Positions 1 through 7,030 of a DNA stretch of 8,924 nucleotides are shown here, piece after piece. The translations under genes were made by a program, and so were the position numbers. Origin of the DNA: Acidobacteriota bacterium (GTDB lineage Bacteria; Acidobacteriota; Polarisedimenticolia; Gp22-AA2); assembly GCA_027297005.1 (NCBI GenBank), contig JAPUIN010000214.1:1-8924 (forward strand), given 5' to 3'. The notes beneath the pieces are model-generated. The model had not been told where the DNA came from. It was given only the letters and a program-made list of their open reading frames with translations, and did no database searches. How positions within the stretch are numbered: the stretch's first letter is position 1; each line of letters starts with the position of its first letter.

Positions 1-70
1 GGAAGATGAAATCAGGCATACGGGATCCCGTTGGTCGTTCGCTGTGCTTGCCGGACGGGGAGCCGGATCT
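1..70. other. Downstream flank of the DUF35 gene, no supported gene
   Basis: This short stretch follows the DUF35 stop on the minus strand. A minus-strand ATG at 17-19 could open a further gene of the operon (reading MPDFIF before the window ends), with only a weak GGGA-type site upstream. Six codons are too few to support a call. No clear terminator hairpin with a T-run is visible, so the operon may continue beyond the window. Confidence 0.3.
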
Positions 71-583
71 TCAGGTGAGCTCCCAGAACAGATCGAGGCA
101 GGTGTGCGTCGCCTGCTTGTCTGTCCGGAACTTCGCGCGGACCTTGTCGCCTATCTTGATGGATTTGCGATCGACCAGGTAACTCTTGAGAATGGTACCG
201 ACCCCCTCGATCTTGACGTCAATCTGGTAATAGGGGCACTCGATCTCGAGGCCGGTCCCGCCGCGCTCCACGTGGGTGTAGGCGTAGATGTACCCGTGGG
301 GATCCTTGACCTCCTTCCAGTCCATCGGCTGGTGGCAGTCCGGGCAGTCGGCGCGGGGCGGGAGCCACAGATCCCCGTCTCCCTTCCCGATCGGGCATTT
401 CGGGCTCACACACCGGGTGGCCATCAGACGGCCCTCCCCCAGCCCCTGGAAGTAAGGCGTGAGGAGGCCGTAGGTGTGGTAATGCGTCCCCTCCTCACCG
501 AATCGCGGCAAGTGAACGATCCAGGCATCCTTCTCGTGAGTGATCCGGGAGGGCTTCGTCGTCAGCTGGACCTTGTCGCTCAT
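71..583 (-). CDS. DUF35 zinc-ribbon/OB-fold protein, partner subunit of the adjacent thiolase
   Basis: This 170-residue protein has the DUF35 architecture. A rubredoxin-like zinc ribbon is formed by C58-x4-C63 and C80-x2-C83, with the usual 'PPRADCPDC' wording, and an OB-fold follows at about residues 90-165 (IGDKVRAKF near the end). DUF35 proteins form complexes with thiolase-superfamily enzymes. Known cases are BbsA with BbsB in anaerobic toluene breakdown, the ChsH2 DUF35 domain with the steroid aldolase Ltp2, and archaeal thiolase/HMG-CoA synthase complexes. The gene starts 9 nt after the thiolase stop, and the SD-like AGGAA overlaps that stop (TAG), so the two are probably translationally coupled. 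I infer that it binds the neighbouring thiolase and helps hold the CoA substrate. The substrate cannot be read from the sequence. The stop is UGA. Confidence 0.9.
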   Translation of the reverse strand: MSDKVQLTTKPSRITHEKDAWIVHLPRFGEEGTHYHTYGLLTPYFQGLGEGRLMATRCVSPKCPIGKGDGDLWLPPRADCPDCHQPMDWKEVKDPHGYIYAYTHVERGGTGLEIECPYYQIDVKIEGVGTILKSYLVDRKSIKIGDKVRAKFRTDKQATHTCLDLFWELT

Positions 584-592
584 GGCGCGTTC

Positions 593-1993
593 CTACCAGC
601 CCTTTTCGAGGATCGAGCAGACGACGTGGCTGCCCACCCCGGCATGGGAGATCGCCATGCCGCGGCGGGGATCCCGCACCTGAAGGCTCTGCCAGTCGTC
701 CGGTTTTTGCTTGCCGTAGCGTTCCCAGAGCTTCGGGTCGCCGTGGAATTTGTCGTACTTGCCCTGCAGCTGCCAGAGTACCTCCCCGGCCTGGAAGATC
801 CCGGTCGCCCCCACGGCATGCATGGTGCCGAGCAGCCCGCCCGACAGGTTTGCGGGACATCTGCCCTGCTTCCCGGTGTGCGGGTTCGACAGGTAACAGT
901 CCCCCGAGGTGACGTAATCCTGCTCGCGGCCATAAAGGGTCAATCCCACGTCGCCGTACGTCTGCAGGTCGGAGATGGTGAAGGCATCGTGCGTCTCGAT
1001 GAGATCGAGATCCTCGAGCGGGTTCTGGATCCCGGCCATGTGGTAGGCCATGTAGGCGGCGAACCGCGTGGCGCCGAAGCTCTCGAAGCCGGGCCAGCGC
1101 CCATCCTGCGCCTTCATCTCCTTGTAAAGCACGCGGTAGTCCTCCTCGGTCTCGCTGGGGAGCAGCAGGATGCGCATCGGCCGCCGGTCGCCAGTCCGGA
1201 GCGTGTGCGACCCACCGGCGAGGTAGAGCCGCACCGGTTTGTCGGTCAGTCTCGTCGCCACCTCCTCCGAGCAGAGCAGCGCCGCCGCGGAGCCAACGCT
1301 CATGGCGCAGCACTCCAGGAAGCGCAACGGGTCGGAGACCATGTCCCCCTCGAGAACCTCCTCGATGGTGTGGCGGCCGGGCTGCTGCGAGAAAGGGGAA
1401 AACCGGGCGTAGCCGCGGTTCTTGACGGCGATCTCGGCCCGCACCCGCTCATCGACGTTGTACATCTCCTGGAAGCGCCGGGCCATCGGGGCGTAATAGC
1501 TGGCGTAGTTGCGTGCCAGTCGGGTCTCGAAGTCCTTGCAGGCGGCGCTGGCGATGTAGTAGTTGCCGGCCCAGGTCTTGACCTCGTCCATCCGCTCCCA
1601 GCCGAGCACCAGGGCGCAGTCGGCCATTCCGCTGGCCACGGTGGTCGCCCCCATCAGAAGGGCGGAGCCACCGGTGGCCCCGCCGGTCTTGATCCCGACG
1701 TTGGGGAGCAGATCGAGACCCAGGTAATCGTGGACCTTGGCCTCGCACAGAAGCTGGTCCTGGAAGTGGTCGGCGAACTCCCCATAGCAGGCGAAGTTGA
1801 TCAGCCCCTTGACCTCCAGGGGATCCATCTTCAGATCATTCTCCTCGAGCAGCATCCGGAATGCCATCATGCTGAGCTCGTCCAGCTTCTTCTCGGGATA
1901 GCGCTTGCGGAAATCGGTAGTGCCCGCCGCAACCATGTAAACGGGACGCGTCCACCTAGGCACCCTCAGGTTGCCTGGCTGGAAATTGATCAT
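593..1993 (-). CDS. SCP-x-like thiolase-superfamily protein lacking the nucleophilic Cys
   Basis: This 466-residue protein has a thiolase fold of the SCP2/SCP-x type. Recognisable blocks are the N-terminal strand VYMVAAGTTDF (18-28), the nucleophile loop KTGGATGGSALLMGA (102-116), GMADCALVLGWERM (122-135), HDAF (335-338, the SCP-x equivalent of NEAF/HDCF), NLSGGL (382-387), and MHAVGATG (391-398, equivalent to GHPxGATG). SCP-x enzymes read CATGSS at the nucleophile loop. Here the Cys position is Gly105 (codon GGG at 1679-1681 on the complement), while His335 and His392 are kept. The C-terminal catalytic Cys loop is also absent (AGVGSHVV), as in SCP2 thiolases. Ordinary thiolysis is therefore unlikely. 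A retro-aldol or other C-C reaction on acyl-CoA, as in Ltp2/DUF35, is an inference. The ATG is preceded by GGAG with 5-nt spacing. The gene follows hflC by 28 nt and precedes its DUF35 partner by 9 nt. Confidence 0.9.
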   Translation of the reverse strand: MINFQPGNLRVPRWTRPVYMVAAGTTDFRKRYPEKKLDELSMMAFRMLLEENDLKMDPLEVKGLINFACYGEFADHFQDQLLCEAKVHDYLGLDLLPNVGIKTGGATGGSALLMGATTVASGMADCALVLGWERMDEVKTWAGNYYIASAACKDFETRLARNYASYYAPMARRFQEMYNVDERVRAEIAVKNRGYARFSPFSQQPGRHTIEEVLEGDMVSDPLRFLECCAMSVGSAAALLCSEEVATRLTDKPVRLYLAGGSHTLRTGDRRPMRILLLPSETEEDYRVLYKEMKAQDGRWPGFESFGATRFAAYMAYHMAGIQNPLEDLDLIETHDAFTISDLQTYGDVGLTLYGREQDYVTSGDCYLSNPHTGKQGRCPANLSGGLLGTMHAVGATGIFQAGEVLWQLQGKYDKFHGDPKLWERYGKQKPDDWQSLQVRDPRRGMAISHAGVGSHVVCSILEKGW

Positions 1994-2021
1994 ATTTTCT
2001 CCGGGCCGGGAGAGCGCGGGA

Positions 2022-2963
2022 TCAGCGTGGAGAGGATTTCTTGAAGTACTTCAGGTAGTCGTTGTCGGTGGTGAGCAGCAGCGTGGTCTCGCCGGTCAGC
2101 GTCTCTTGATAGGTCTGGAGGGCCTGGGTGAACTGGAAGAATTCCGCGTCCTGTCCGAACGCCTGCGCGTAGATCCGCGCTGCCTCGGCGTCCGCCTTGC
2201 CGCGAATCTGCTGCGCCGTGAGGTAGGCCCCTGACTCGATCCGCTTCAGCTCCTTCTCCCTCAGCCCCGAGACCTCCTGGCGGTTGCGCTGCCCCTCGGA
2301 GCGGGACAGCTCGGCGATCCGCTTGCGCTCTGAGATCATCCGCTCGAACACCTTCTCGCGCACCTCCTGGACATAGTTGATGCGCTTGATCTGCACGTCG
2401 AGAAGCTCGATGCCGAAGGCGGTATGGATTTTCTCCCGGGCCTTCTCGTAAATTCTCTTCGCAATCTCCTGGCGGCCGATCTTCACTTCGGCGATCTCGT
2501 AACGTGTGCCGATCCCCTCCCCCTCGTCCTCCTCCAGCAGCTCCCGGTTGGTGTTACGGACCACCTCGACCAGGGTGTTCCTCGAGATGACGTCGCGGCT
2601 GGCGCCGTCGATGATGTCGTTCAACCGAAGCAAGGCGCCGCGCTCATCGTGCACCGACTGAAAGAACTTCAGCGCATTGACGATGCGCCAGCGGGCAAAG
2701 GTATCGACGAAGATGTACTTCTTGTCGGAGGTCGGGATCTGGTCGGGGGCGCCGTCCCAGGAGAGGACCTGCTTGGAAAATTTGTTCACGGTGTCGACGA
2801 ACGCCAGCTTGGTGTGCATCCCCGGCTCGGTGATGGTCCGGATCGGCTTGCCGAGGCGGGTGATGACTGCCTGCTGGGTCTCGTCCAGTGTGTAGAGGAA
2901 CGACAGCGCGCCGATGGCGACGGCGATCACGGCCACAATCAGGAACGGCCAGTTGCGCTTCAT
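2022..2963 (-). CDS. hflC: HflC, FtsH protease modulator (SPFH/band 7)
   Basis: This 313-residue protein matches HflC in length and order. It has a short cytoplasmic N-terminus (MKRNWP), one membrane segment at about residues 6-25, and then the periplasmic SPFH/band-7 domain (DETQQAVITRLGKP onward). A long charged helix follows (about 190-265, rich in E, R and K), then the characteristic C-terminus with AYLTAQQIRGKADAEAARIYAQAF and FFQFTQALQTYQETL. HflC pairs with HflK in a large membrane cage that encloses the AAA protease FtsH and limits its access to membrane substrates. Its ATG overlaps the hflK stop by one base (TAATG), so the two are translationally coupled and probably made in equal amounts. 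The stop is UGA. FtsH itself is not in the window. Confidence 0.93.
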   Translation of the reverse strand: MKRNWPFLIVAVIAVAIGALSFLYTLDETQQAVITRLGKPIRTITEPGMHTKLAFVDTVNKFSKQVLSWDGAPDQIPTSDKKYIFVDTFARWRIVNALKFFQSVHDERGALLRLNDIIDGASRDVISRNTLVEVVRNTNRELLEEDEGEGIGTRYEIAEVKIGRQEIAKRIYEKAREKIHTAFGIELLDVQIKRINYVQEVREKVFERMISERKRIAELSRSEGQRNRQEVSGLREKELKRIESGAYLTAQQIRGKADAEAARIYAQAFGQDAEFFQFTQALQTYQETLTGETTLLLTTDNDYLKYFKKSSPR

Positions 2964-4000
2964 TATTTCCCTCCCCCGCCCTTCTTCTTCGTACCCACGC
3001 CGTCCCCGCCCAGATTGAGGAGCGGGAGGATACCGCGCATCCGCTCGTCGACGATGTATTTGCGGGGGATGCTCGGGAGGACTTTGGCCATCGCCTCCAT
3101 GTAGAGCCGCTTCCGGGTCACCTCGGGCGCCCGACGGTACTCGCGGAGCACGGCGATGAACCGCTCGGCGTCCCCTTTGGCGCGGTTGGTGCGGTCAATC
3201 GCGTACCCCTCGGCCTCGGAAACCATGCGCAGGGCGGACCCCTCCGCCTCGGGGATCGCCTTGTTGTATGCCTCCCAGGCCTCGTTGGTCGTGCGCTCCT
3301 TCTCCTGCCGCGCCTCGTTCACCTCGTTGAAGGAAGGTTGCACCGGCGCGGGGGGATTGACGTCCTTGAGCTGCACGGTCGTGATCGACAGGCCGGTCTT
3401 GTACTGGTCGAGGATCTTCTGCATCTCCTCCTCGACCGTGACGGCGATCTCGGCGCGCCCCACCGTCAGGACCTCGGTGACACTGCGGTCGCCGACGACG
3501 CGGCGGGTGACCGCCTCCGCGACGTTGCGAAGCGTCTGCCGCACCTCACGAACCTCAAACAGGAACAGGCGCGAGTCCCGAATCTTGAACTGGATGATCC
3601 ACTCGACGTCGGCGATGTTGAGATCGCCGGTCAGCATCTGGGACGTTTCGATGTCCTTCGTGGGCCTCGTGGGCCTCGTCGGCCTGCGGCCGCCGCGGCG
3701 ATCCCGGGTACCGCCCGAGGAGAACCCGAACTCCTCCTTGTAGACGAACTCCACCTTGACCTTGGTGGCCCTCTCGATCCCGAACGGCAGCTTGAAGTGC
3801 AGCCCGCTCGGTAGGGTACGGTTGTAGCGCCCGAAGCGCTGGATCACGGCCTCCTCGTCCTGCGCCACCGTGATGGCCGAGGTGAACAGCAAGATGACGA
3901 CGACGAGCAGGCTGAGGGCGGTCGGCGCCATTTTCGCGTACCGGCGCCATTCGGGCGGCAACCCGCCTACGACGGTCCTGAAGTTTCGGAGCTCGGCCAC
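2963..4000 (-). CDS. hflK: HflK, FtsH protease modulator (SPFH/band 7)
   Basis: I place the start at the GTG at 3998-4000. It has a strong AGGAGG seven bases upstream and gives 345 residues. The longer open frame reaching 4153 would add 51 Arg/Pro-rich residues and would run through the promoter. The protein has a short cytoplasmic N-terminus, a membrane segment at about residues 25-45 (MAPTALSLLVVVILLF), and an SPFH domain (DEEAVIQRFGRYNRTLPSGLHFKLPFGIE; MLTGDLNIADVEWIIQFKI). The HflK block VQLKDVNPPAPVQPSFNEVNEARQEKER leads into the coiled, Ala/Glu-rich C-terminal helix and a short Gly/Lys tail. The glycine-rich cytoplasmic N-terminus of Escherichia coli HflK is missing. An RPT triplet repeat at residues 106-114 sits in a basic linker before MLTGD. 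The partner is HflC, encoded immediately downstream. Confidence 0.92.
   Translation of the reverse strand: MAELRNFRTVVGGLPPEWRRYAKMAPTALSLLVVVILLFTSAITVAQDEEAVIQRFGRYNRTLPSGLHFKLPFGIERATKVKVEFVYKEEFGFSSGGTRDRRGGRRPTRPTRPTKDIETSQMLTGDLNIADVEWIIQFKIRDSRLFLFEVREVRQTLRNVAEAVTRRVVGDRSVTEVLTVGRAEIAVTVEEEMQKILDQYKTGLSITTVQLKDVNPPAPVQPSFNEVNEARQEKERTTNEAWEAYNKAIPEAEGSALRMVSEAEGYAIDRTNRAKGDAERFIAVLREYRRAPEVTRKRLYMEAMAKVLPSIPRKYIVDERMRGILPLLNLGGDGVGTKKKGGGGK
3659..3685 (-). repeat. 9-bp tandem repeat (x3) encoding RPT-RPT-RPT in hflK
   Basis: Three 9-bp units read GTGGGCCTC, GTGGGCCTC and a diverged GTCGGCCTG on the plus strand. On the coding strand they give Arg-Pro-Thr three times, within a basic linker (GGTRDRRGGRRPT...) of HflK. 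The units stay in frame, so slippage would add or remove whole RPT triplets. Confidence 0.8.
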
Positions 4001-4031
4001 GTCGGTCCTCCTGACCTGAGATTGCGGCGGC

Positions 4032-4060
4032 AGTCTACATGCGGTGGCTGGGGAACGCAA
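4032..4060 (-). promoter_or_regulatory. Putative sigma70 promoter of the hflK-hflC-thiolase-DUF35 operon
   Basis: On the minus strand, TTGCGT (4055-4060) and TAGACT (4032-4037) are separated by exactly 17 bp. Transcription would begin near 4025, giving a leader of about 25 nt that ends in the AGGAGG of hflK. Each hexamer matches 4 of 6 consensus bases. The mscS promoter uses the same TAGACT -10. This is a match by eye only. Confidence 0.45.
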
Positions 4061-4167
4061 CACGCGTACGAAACGGAGCCAGGAGCCTGTTCGGGGATCG
4101 CGCGGGGCCCCGGCCTTGCCCGGACGGGAATCCCGTGGAAGAATGTGTCGCAACGGGAGGTTTCATC

Positions 4168-4713
4168 GTGTCCATCATGAAAATCCTTGGAGTGGATAAA
4201 GCGCAAGACGATCCGCCGGGGGGCGGGTCGGCCGAGACTGAGACCGTCCGCAAGATCGTCAAGGCGCTCGAGGGGATGGATCCCGAGCGGGCTCGCTACA
4301 CGGCTGCGTTCGCGTTCATCCTGAGCCGTGTCGCACGCGCCGATCTCGATATCAGCGAGGAGGAGACGGCGGCGATGGAGAAGCTGGTGCGGAAGGTGGC
4401 CGGAATGCCGGAGGAGCAGGCGATCCTCGTCGTGCACATGGCGAAGATGCAGAGCGTGCTGTTCGGAGGCACAGAGAACTTCCTCGTCACACGCGAGTTC
4501 AACCGGATCGCGACCTACGAGCAGAAAATCGCGCTGCTGGAGTGCCTGTTCGGCGTCGCGTCGGCGGACAATTCGGTCTCGACCGTCGAGAGCAACGAGG
4601 TCCGGCGGATCTCGAAGGAGCTGCTCCTGGGCCACTCCGATTACATCGTGGCCCGTTCCGCCTACCGCGACTACCTGGCCGTTCTCAAGGACGGCCTGAA
4701 ACCGAAGAGCTGA
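4168..4713 (+). CDS. TerB-like (tellurite-resistance TerB family) protein
   Basis: I chose the GTG at 4168 because GGGAGG lies 7 nt upstream. An ATG three codons later is possible, while the in-frame ATG at 4039 lies inside the divergent promoter and lacks an SD site. The product has 181 residues. After a short Gly/Asp linker, the all-helical TerB-like domain spans about residues 25-175. It contains two acidic repeats typical of the family: FILSRVARADLDISEEETAAMEKLV, and LFGVASADNSVSTVESNEVRRISKELLLGH followed by YRDYLAVLK. There is no signal peptide, so it is probably cytoplasmic. TerB-type domains bind divalent metal in some members and are often adaptors. No other ter genes are present, so a role in tellurite resistance is not implied. 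The gene is divergent from hflK and its 3' end overlaps the convergent redoxin/propeller gene by 29 nt. Confidence 0.85.
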   Translation: MSIMKILGVDKAQDDPPGGGSAETETVRKIVKALEGMDPERARYTAAFAFILSRVARADLDISEEETAAMEKLVRKVAGMPEEQAILVVHMAKMQSVLFGGTENFLVTREFNRIATYEQKIALLECLFGVASADNSVSTVESNEVRRISKELLLGHSDYIVARSAYRDYLAVLKDGLKPKS

Positions 4714-6289
4714 CCTCGGCGCCGCGCACCGACAGGCGCGAATATCCCAGCCCGTCCGGCTCCTTGCCCGGTTCGAGGACTCCGATCGTCATCCAGCTCT
4801 CCAGATCGACGATCGACACCCGATCGGCGTTGGTGTTCGCGACATAGGCCCGCTTGCCGTCCGGGTGCACCAGGATGCCGATCGGCACCGGGCTCCGGCC
4901 GAACAGGTTGCCGAACAGGCGGCCCTTCGTGCTCTCCGCCGAGAGCTCCATCGAGATCCGCCGCACCTCCCTTTTCGTGTCGGCATCGAAGACGGCGAGG
5001 TCGCCGGTCCGCGCGTTGGAGACCAGGACGTGGCGACCGTCGGGGGTCGCCTTGGCGCGGATCGGGAATGACTTCGAGCCGACCTCCTGAACGATCTCGA
5101 GCGTTGCGGCGTCGATCACGGTGATCGTATCGGCCGAGCGGTTGGTGACCCACACTTCACGGCCGTCGGGGGTGATGGCGATCCCCTCAGCACCGGCGCC
5201 GGTCTCGATGTTTCGCATCAACTGCCCGGCCTTCAGGTCGATCACGCTGACCGAGCCGGAGCCGATGTTCGGCACGAAGGCGCGCGCTCCGTCCGGCGTG
5301 ACGACGACCATGTGGGAGACCTCCTGGCCGGTCCGCACGGCGTTCGCCACCCGGCCCGACGGGACGTGCACGGTCAGCAGCGACTGGTTCTCCTCGACGG
5401 TCACAATCACGTGCACCCCGTCGCGGAGATAGACGATGCCGTGCGGGCGGCGGTACTCGCCGAGATCGATCGTGCTCGTCACCTGAGCCGACTGAACGTC
5501 GATCACGGTGAGGCTCGAGCCGGCGATCTGCCCGCCGTAGTTGGTTGCCACCGCCGTCCGTCCGTCGGGACTGACTGCCACCTCGTGCGGGCCGGGGCCG
5601 GTCGGCAGCGTCGCGACGAGATCGCCCGTTCCGAGGTCGATGAGCGTGGCGGTCGCATCTGATTTGTTGAGGACGATCAGCGTGCCGGCACCGCCGGCAT
5701 CCGGCCGCGGCGGCCTCAGCGCCGCGAGGATTCTTTCGTTGGATGGCCGCTTCGTGTAATCCTCGTCCACTTCGAAGAAGCGGACGATCCCCTGCCGGTC
5801 GACGACCACGGTCGCCGGATGGGGGATCTCCCCCTTCTCTTCGTTCAGGATGCCGTATCGCCTGATGATCTTCGAGCCGGGATCGATCAGATTGACGAAC
5901 GTGAGGCCCAGCTTCGCCCGCATCTTCTCGAGCGACTCGGAATCGTCGGTGCTGATCGCCCAGATCTCTGCGCCGAGCTCCTCGAACTTCGCGATGTCGG
6001 ATTGCAGCTCACCGAGCTGCGTGCGGCAGTATGGTCACCAGGTGCCGCGGAAGAAGACGAGGACGACGTTCTTCTTCCCGGCCCGGTCGCCGAGGGTGTA
6101 GGTGGCGCCGGCGGAGGAATCGAGGGTGAAATCGGGGGCCGGCTCGCCGACGCGAACGCTGCCGGTCTCTGCCGCGACGGTCGCGCTGGATGTCGCGAGC
6201 GCCGCAGGGGGGCCAAGGATGAGCGCGGCAAGAATGAGGGGGAGCGCCCGAAATCGTCGGTGCGGTTGCTGCGTCTGGGAACGGGGCAC
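4685..6289 (-). CDS. Candidate selenoprotein: exported Sec-x-x-Cys redoxin fused to a seven-bladed YVTN beta-propeller
   Basis: This is one frame of 535 codons, interrupted only by UGA at 6035-6037, which I read as selenocysteine (residue 85). The GTG start at 6287-6289 has AGGAGG five bases upstream. Residues 1-32 form a signal peptide (basic RRFR, hydrophobic core, AALA cleavage site). Residues 45-195 form an AhpC/TSA redoxin domain: VGEPAPDFTLDSSAG, VVLVFFRGTW, then Sec85-P-Y-Cys88, IWAISTDDSESLEKM, and HPATVVVDRQGIVRFFEVDEDY. The motif is normally GTWCPYC. Residues 203-534 form seven YVTN/NHL-like blades with repeated V-x-V-I-D and T-P-D-G signatures, the N-terminal strand closing the ring. 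It probably acts outside the cytoplasm as a thiol peroxidase or disulfide reductase, with the propeller as a binding platform. A nonsense mutation or base error is the alternative. The absence of decay over 450 downstream codons and the hairpin after the UGA favour recoding. DUF1579 lies 117 nt upstream. Confidence 0.78.
6004..6020 (-). promoter_or_regulatory. Putative bacterial SECIS hairpin downstream of the in-frame UGA
   Basis: The minus-strand RNA reads GCAGCUC-GGU-GAGCUGC, a perfect 7-bp stem with a 3-nt loop. The stem starts 14 nt after the UGA and the loop begins 21 nt after it. Bacterial SECIS elements lie within the coding region just after the UGA. They form a short stem whose small apical loop has a G in its first two positions, usually about 16-37 nt from the UGA. 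This hairpin meets those conditions. The same bases encode TQLGELQ, a normal sequence for this helix, so the hairpin could also arise by chance. Confidence 0.65.
6035..6037 (-). other. In-frame UGA, proposed selenocysteine codon (residue 85)
   Basis: The codon lies between TGG (Trp84) and CCA (Pro86), in a context where redoxin homologues carry Cys (GTWCPYC). The base following is C (UGAC), a leaky stop context also seen in Escherichia coli fdhF. Four other genes in this window end in UGA, which argues against a general reassignment of the codon. Confidence 0.75.
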
Positions 6290-6406
6290 GTGGACCTCCT
6301 GAAGAGGCAGGAAGGCGGATCGTGGAGCGCCGTTCCGGCATCTCCGCGACCCGCCCTGCCCGAATTTCGATCCTGCGCCGTTTGTTGACCCGCGATCAGG
6401 CGGGGA
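6290..6406 (-). other. Spacer between the DUF1579 gene and the selenoprotein gene
   Basis: This 117-nt spacer has no convincing promoter. Just after the DUF1579 stop there is a 5-bp hairpin, CCCGC-CTGATC-GCGGG on the minus strand, without a following T-run, so it is at best a weak attenuator. The AGGAGG at 6295-6300 is the ribosome site of the redoxin gene. Co-transcription of the two secreted-protein genes is possible. Confidence 0.4.
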
Positions 6407-7030
6407 TTACGCCCCCTGCCGACGGGTATAAACGATCTCCATGCTCTTGAATTCCCCGCTGGAGGGATCATGGCCGTACATGGTCAGAATGTACTTGTTG
6501 TCGTCGATGATCCGGGTGATCGATTTCATCGAGCGGGTGTCGCCACTCACCGGGTCCTCGTACGTGCCGGACATCTCCAGAACACTCCCCCCCTCGGAGC
6601 AGCTCCCCTTCGACGGGTAAATGAAGGTCCCCATGCTGTCGACCCAGACATCGGTGTGCATCTTCTTGCCGTTGTCGTAACCCTGGATCCCCAACCCCTC
6701 GAACTTCTGCCCCATGAACTCACCCTCGTACTCGATCTGCATGAAGCGCCCGCCGAGAGCCATCCTGTTCTTCGACATGCCGGTCGATCTCTGCGCCTCC
6801 GCTCCGGGGGTCGGCCACATCGTCACCTTCGCGTCCCAGATGCCGGTCAGACGGGCCAGGTGGGCATGGTGCTCGCCTGGCTGAGCGTACTTCATGTACT
6901 GCTCCATCGTTGCGTCGGCTTCCTCGTGGGTGGCCTTCATCTTCTTTTCTTCGCCCGCGGTGACGACTCCGGCCATTCCCACCAGCAGAACCGTCAGAGC
7001 CGCTCCGGTCACGATTCCTCGGATCTTCAT
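6407..7030 (-). CDS. Secreted DUF1579-family protein
   Basis: This 207-residue protein starts at ATG 7028-7030, preceded by AAGGAGG with 6-nt spacing. The start gives a clean signal peptide (MKIRGIVTGAALTVLLVGMAGVVTAG). The mature part has the DUF1579 pattern: a helical lead-in (MEQYMKYAQPGEHHAHLARLTGIWDAKVTMW), then strands with GGRFMQIEYEGEFMGQKFEGLGIQGYDN, KMHTDVWVDSMGTFIYPSKGSC and a C-terminal ITRIIDDNKYILTMYG strand. This wording is typical of the family and suggests a lipocalin-like beta-barrel, but the biochemical role of DUF1579 is not established. An upstream in-frame GTG at 7096 also has an SD-like GGGGAGG 8 nt before it. It would add 22 residues ahead of the signal peptide, so I disfavour it. 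The gene stands 117 nt upstream of the redoxin/propeller selenoprotein on the same strand, and both products appear to be exported. Confidence 0.88.
   Translation of the reverse strand: MKIRGIVTGAALTVLLVGMAGVVTAGEEKKMKATHEEADATMEQYMKYAQPGEHHAHLARLTGIWDAKVTMWPTPGAEAQRSTGMSKNRMALGGRFMQIEYEGEFMGQKFEGLGIQGYDNGKKMHTDVWVDSMGTFIYPSKGSCSEGGSVLEMSGTYEDPVSGDTRSMKSITRIIDDNKYILTMYGHDPSSGEFKSMEIVYTRRQGA

Noticed and set aside
44..2044. A 666-codon plus-strand open frame over the thiolase and DUF35 genes
   Set aside because: It is antisense to two clearly recognisable genes, has no family resemblance, and is the usual by-product of GC-rich codon bias on the opposite strand.
4001..4153. N-terminal extension of HflK up to ATG 4153
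   Set aside because: The extra residues are low-complexity and run through the promoter-like hexamers. The GTG at 4000 has a strong SD and matches the expected start just before the membrane segment.
4685..5923. The propeller as a separate 412-residue gene starting at ATG 5923
   Set aside because: It would begin in the middle of the redoxin fold with no SD site and no signal peptide. The same frame continues upstream to the UGA and beyond it to a good GTG start with AGGAGG.
6035..6289. A pseudogene caused by a nonsense mutation in the redoxin
   Set aside because: It cannot be excluded without reads or relatives, but the stop lies exactly on a redox-active Cys position, a SECIS-like hairpin follows, and the rest of the frame is intact, so recoding is the better reading.
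6388..6406. Rho-independent terminator after the DUF1579 gene
   Set aside because: The stem is only five pairs and no T-run follows on the minus strand.
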